A DNA stretch of 64,000 nt from Sulfurimonas sp. HSL1-2 (GTDB taxonomy: Bacteria; Campylobacterota; Campylobacteria; Campylobacterales; Sulfurimonadaceae), in assembly GCF_039645565.1 (NCBI RefSeq), contig NZ_CP147914.1:989573-1053572 (forward strand), in the 5' to 3' direction. The notes beneath the pieces are model-generated. The model was not told the DNA's origin and searched no databases. It worked only from the letters and a program-made list of their open reading frames with translations. The position numbers and the translations under genes were made by a program. How positions within the stretch are numbered: position 1 is the stretch's first letter; each line of letters opens with the position of its first letter. Below are positions 61,344 to 64,000 of the stretch, piece by piece.

Positions 61344-62169
61344 AGAAGGTTTCCATCCAGCGCGCGATCGGCGTATCGAAGATATAGACGATCCAGGTCG
61401 CCATTGCCAGGAACGGGATAAAAGGCAGCTGCTTGCTGGCGTCGGTCTCGTTGCGTGTCAGCAGCATCGCCGGCAGGGCGAGCAGGGCGGAGAGGAAGAC
61501 AGCAGCCAGGCCGAGCTGAACCCCCAGCAGCGCGCCCATTGTCGCCCCGATCATGATGTCGCCTTCCCCCATCGCCTCGACGACGGCGGGAATCGTGTTG
61601 TAGTTCCGGACCCATGAGGCCTGTTTGAGGTTGGGGCTCATGCGCTTGATCTTGACAAAGAGGTAGTAGGAGACGTAAAAACGCAGGAGCGCAAACCCCC
61701 CGGCGAAGAGCAGGGCGTTTTTCAGGTTCTCTGCCAGCATCTGCGGCGACCAGACACTGATCACGGCGAGGGTCAGGGCCAGCAGGTTCAGGCTGTCGGG
61801 GACCATTTTGTAATAGAAGTCGATCACCAGCAGTGCCAGCAGGGTCAGGAAGACCCCGGTGATCCCGATCATGGCAGCGGAAAGCCCGAGCTTGAGGTAG
61901 AGCGAGGCGGCGATGGCGGCGCTGAGCAGCTCGATCAGCGGGTACTGCGCACTGATGGGGACCCCGCAGAAAGCGCAGCGGCCGCGCAGCATGAGCCAGG
62001 AGAGGACGGGAATGTTGTGCCACGGCTTCAGGTTGGTCCCGCAGTGCGGGCAGTGCGACGCGGGGAAGACGACGCTCTCGCCGCGGGGGATGCGGTAGAT
62101 GACGACGTTGAGAAAGGAGCCGAAGAGGGCTCCGAACAAGGCGACAAGTGCGAGGGTGGTCCAGAACAT
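61336..62169 (-). CDS. pilD: Prepilin peptidase (leader peptidase / N-methyltransferase)
   Basis: About 277 residues. GSFLNVVIYRIPRGES is followed by the zinc-binding loop CPHC...CAFC (two CXXC pairs). Then eight helices with the catalytic aspartates, the first in LLVIDFYYKMVPD and the second in GEGDIMIGATMGALLG (GxGD motif). It cleaves and methylates type IV pilin-like precursors at the inner membrane. GGAGG stands six bases before this ATG; an ATG three bases upstream is in frame. Confidence 0.92.
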   Translation of the reverse strand: MFWTTLALVALFGALFGSFLNVVIYRIPRGESVVFPASHCPHCGTNLKPWHNIPVLSWLMLRGRCAFCGVPISAQYPLIELLSAAIAASLYLKLGLSAAMIGITGVFLTLLALLVIDFYYKMVPDSLNLLALTLAVISVWSPQMLAENLKNALLFAGGFALLRFYVSYYLFVKIKRMSPNLKQASWVRNYNTIPAVVEAMGEGDIMIGATMGALLGVQLGLAAVFLSALLALPAMLLTRNETDASKQLPFIPFLAMATWIVYIFDTPIARWMETFYA

Positions 62170-62846
62170 CATAATCCTCCGAAACGGCGCTCGACCGACT
62201 TGAACCGGTCGATAATGCTTTGCAGCTCATTGGGCGTGAAATCGGGCCAGAGCGTGCGGGTAAAGAAGAGCTCAGCATAGGCCGCCTGCCACAGCAGAAA
62301 ATTGGAGAGACGCTGGTCGCCGCCGGTGCGGATAAGCAGGTCGACGGGTTCGGGGGCGTCCAGCGCACCGTTTAGCGCCTCTTCAGTCAGTTCGAGCTCG
62401 TTTTCCTGCAGCGTTTTGACGGCACGAATGATCTCATCCTTTGCCCCGTAGTTGAGGGCGAGATGGTGATGCAGCCCTGTGCAGTGCGCGGTCTTCTCCT
62501 CCGTCTGGCGGATCAGCTTCTGCAGGGAGGCGGAGAAGCGTGAAAGGTCGCCGATGGCATGGAAACGGACGTTGTTTTCCAGGTAGATATGCTGCTCCTT
62601 TTTCAGGTAGCGCGACAGCAGCTTCATCAGGAACTCCACTTCGGCCTTGGGGCGTTTCCAGTTCTCCGTACTGAACGCATAGAGGGTCAGGATCTCGATC
62701 TCGTCGTGGCGGGAGGCGAAGGTCATGATGTCGCGGACGACTTCCGCCCCTTTTTCGTGCCCCTTGACGCGCGGTTGCTCCTGCTGCTGTGCCCAGCGGC
62801 CGTTGCCGTCCATAATGATCGCGACGTGGCGGGGCAGGTTGCTCAT
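62169..62846 (-). CDS. uppS: Undecaprenyl diphosphate synthase
   Basis: A 225-residue cis-prenyltransferase. HVAIIMDGNGRWAQQ contains the Mg-binding Asp; LTLYAFSTENWKRP and LIRTGGDQRLSNFLLWQAAY are classic. It makes the C55 lipid carrier for peptidoglycan and other surface polymers. It overlaps coaBC by four bases upstream and abuts pilD. Confidence 0.95.
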   Translation of the reverse strand: MSNLPRHVAIIMDGNGRWAQQQEQPRVKGHEKGAEVVRDIMTFASRHDEIEILTLYAFSTENWKRPKAEVEFLMKLLSRYLKKEQHIYLENNVRFHAIGDLSRFSASLQKLIRQTEEKTAHCTGLHHHLALNYGAKDEIIRAVKTLQENELELTEEALNGALDAPEPVDLLIRTGGDQRLSNFLLWQAAYAELFFTRTLWPDFTPNELQSIIDRFKSVERRFGGL

Positions 62847-64000
62847 AGGCCCTCCGCCTCGTCAAGCAGCTGCAGGGAGAGGGTGAGCTTGCCGCTGCGC
62901 GGCAGGACCTTCTCGCCCTGGCCGGAGATGAAAGTGATGGCGTTGTCGTCGCTGCCGAAGCCCTGGGAAGCCGTGAGGACGTTGAGGCAGATCGCATCGA
63001 CGTTTTTGGCTTCCAGCGCTTTTTTGGCGTTTTCAAGGGCGCTGCTTTCGTCGAACTCCGCTTTGAACGCCACGCTCTTGATCCCCTCTTTGTCGACGGA
63101 ACCGATCAGGTCCCGGTTCTGCACGAGTTCGGGCGACCAGGCCGCGCCGAGGGCCTCTTTTTTCAGTTTCCCCTGCTGGGGGTGGGCCGGGACGTAGTCG
63201 CTGACGGCGGCGGCCATAAAGAGGTAGGGGGCCTTCTGGATCAGGTGGATCGGTTCGTCGGTAATGAGCGACGGCTTGCTCATCATCCCTTTCTTCGCGA
63301 CGCGGATGGAGTCGGTGAGGTACTCGGCCATCTCTTCGCTCCCCTCGACATCGAGGGTGTGCATCGTTTCGGGAAGTCCGTCGTCGAAACGGGTTGCGAT
63401 CAGGTTGACGTCCGCACCGCGGAGGTAGAGCGCCGTGGCGAGGGCGGAAGCCATCTTCCCGCTGGAGAAGTTGGAGAGGTAGCGGACGTCGTCGAGGCGT
63501 TCGACGGTGCCGCCGCCGGTGACGATGACGCGGCGGTGGCTCCAGAAATCGTTTTTGAGCAGCAGGCGTGCGCTCTGCCAGAAAAGCTCCAGCGGTTCGG
63601 CCATGGCGCCGTCGCCGGTCGTCTGGCAGGCGAGTTCCTTGGTCTGCGTCCGAACGATCTCATAGTTGGCGACGCCCAGCATCTTCAGGTTGGCCTGGGT
63701 GATGGGGTGCTTGATCATGTTGGTGTTGGCCGAAGGGGCCAGCAGCTTGACGCCCGGGAAGGCCAGGGCGCACTGCAGCAGCAGATTGTCCGCGATGGCG
63801 TTGGCGAGCTTTGCGATCGTGTTGGCGCTGGCGGGGGCGATGACCATCAGGTCCGCGTCCTCTGCGCTCTGGATATGGTTGTGGCGCGATGCCCAGGACT
63901 CATTGGCGCTGTGCAGCACTTCGTTGCGGCTGAGGGTCTCGAAACTGAGCGGCGTAACAAACCGCTTCGCCGCATCGGTCATGACGACCTTGACCTCCGC
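62843..64000 (-). CDS. coaBC: CoaBC: phosphopantothenoylcysteine decarboxylase / phosphopantothenate-cysteine ligase (5' end outside window)
   Basis: 385 residues are visible; the frame is open to base 64000 so the N-terminus lies beyond. CoaC part: VKVVMTDAAKRFV, HIQSAEDADLMVIAPASANT and the substrate loop APSANTNMIKHPITQANL (Asn-Xaa-Met type motif). CoaB part: VIVTGGGTVERLDDVRYLSN, FSSGKMASALA and AAVSDYVPAH. It carries out two steps of coenzyme A synthesis. Family proteins are about 400-420 residues, so little is missing. Confidence 0.94.
   Translation of the reverse strand, partial: AEVKVVMTDAAKRFVTPLSFETLSRNEVLHSANESWASRHNHIQSAEDADLMVIAPASANTIAKLANAIADNLLLQCALAFPGVKLLAPSANTNMIKHPITQANLKMLGVANYEIVRTQTKELACQTTGDGAMAEPLELFWQSARLLLKNDFWSHRRVIVTGGGTVERLDDVRYLSNFSSGKMASALATALYLRGADVNLIATRFDDGLPETMHTLDVEGSEEMAEYLTDSIRVAKKGMMSKPSLITDEPIHLIQKAPYLFMAAAVSDYVPAHPQQGKLKKEALGAAWSPELVQNRDLIGSVDKEGIKSVAFKAEFDESSALENAKKALEAKNVDAICLNVLTASQGFGSDDNAITFISGQGEKVLPRSGKLTLSLQLLDEAEGL

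Noticed and set aside
1-64000. CRISPR array, IS element or prophage module
   Set aside because: No regularly spaced repeats, transposase or phage structural genes were found on reading both strands; the only mobile segment supported is the tRNA-Leu island.

Overview
The window looks like chromosome from a high-G+C member of the Campylobacterota, probably a sulfur- or hydrogen-metabolising, Sulfurimonas-like bacterium. This is an inference. It rests on many TATAAT-type -10 elements without a conserved -35, the AcnB-type aconitase, a respiratory molybdopterin operon, and the habit of short overlapping operons. No 16S rRNA or other decisive marker is present.

Layout: the window opens with the 3' part of hisD, then a structured leader. 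A seven-gene operon (971-9009) follows, encoding a Tat-exported molybdopterin oxidoreductase of the complex iron-sulfur molybdoenzyme (CISM) type with its Fe-S and NrfD-like subunits, a TorD-type chaperone, a poly-ferredoxin and two unknown proteins. Next are an RcnB-like protein and a batABCD set (9486-13143). The stretch 13.2-23.1 kb holds housekeeping and envelope genes: CHAD, a nuclease-fold protein, M3 peptidase, YceI, DUF502, CYTH, lipoproteins, a fatty acid cis/trans isomerase and a macro-domain protein. From 23.2 to 25.6 kb two c-di-GMP-type proteins lie behind an operator-like inverted repeat.

The clearest foreign segment is 25599-30654. It is a 5.03-kb A+T-rich island bounded by a perfect 25-bp direct repeat, the right copy of which is the 3' end of a tRNA-Leu(CAA) gene. 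Its cargo is a DUF262 protein, a HEPN-type RNase candidate, a 638-residue protein I do not recognise, two microproteins and a small basic protein. There is no integrase. It reads as a small tRNA-borne defence-type island and is the best candidate here for an undescribed system.

Right of the island are ftsK, acnB, two DUF2235 alpha/beta-hydrolases, a 7TMR-DISM GGDEF-EAL protein and a transglutaminase-like protein. These are followed by a secreted coiled-coil protein with a tiny lipoprotein, an SBF-type transporter, an Old Yellow Enzyme and many membrane or envelope proteins. The window ends in a tight minus-strand cluster: htpG, truA, an LptF/LptG permease, prepilin peptidase, uppS and coaBC (cut by the window edge). 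Two genes, creD and a hemolysin III homologue, have no ATG, GTG or TTG where family length requires a start; in both an in-frame ATC sits behind a Shine-Dalgarno sequence.
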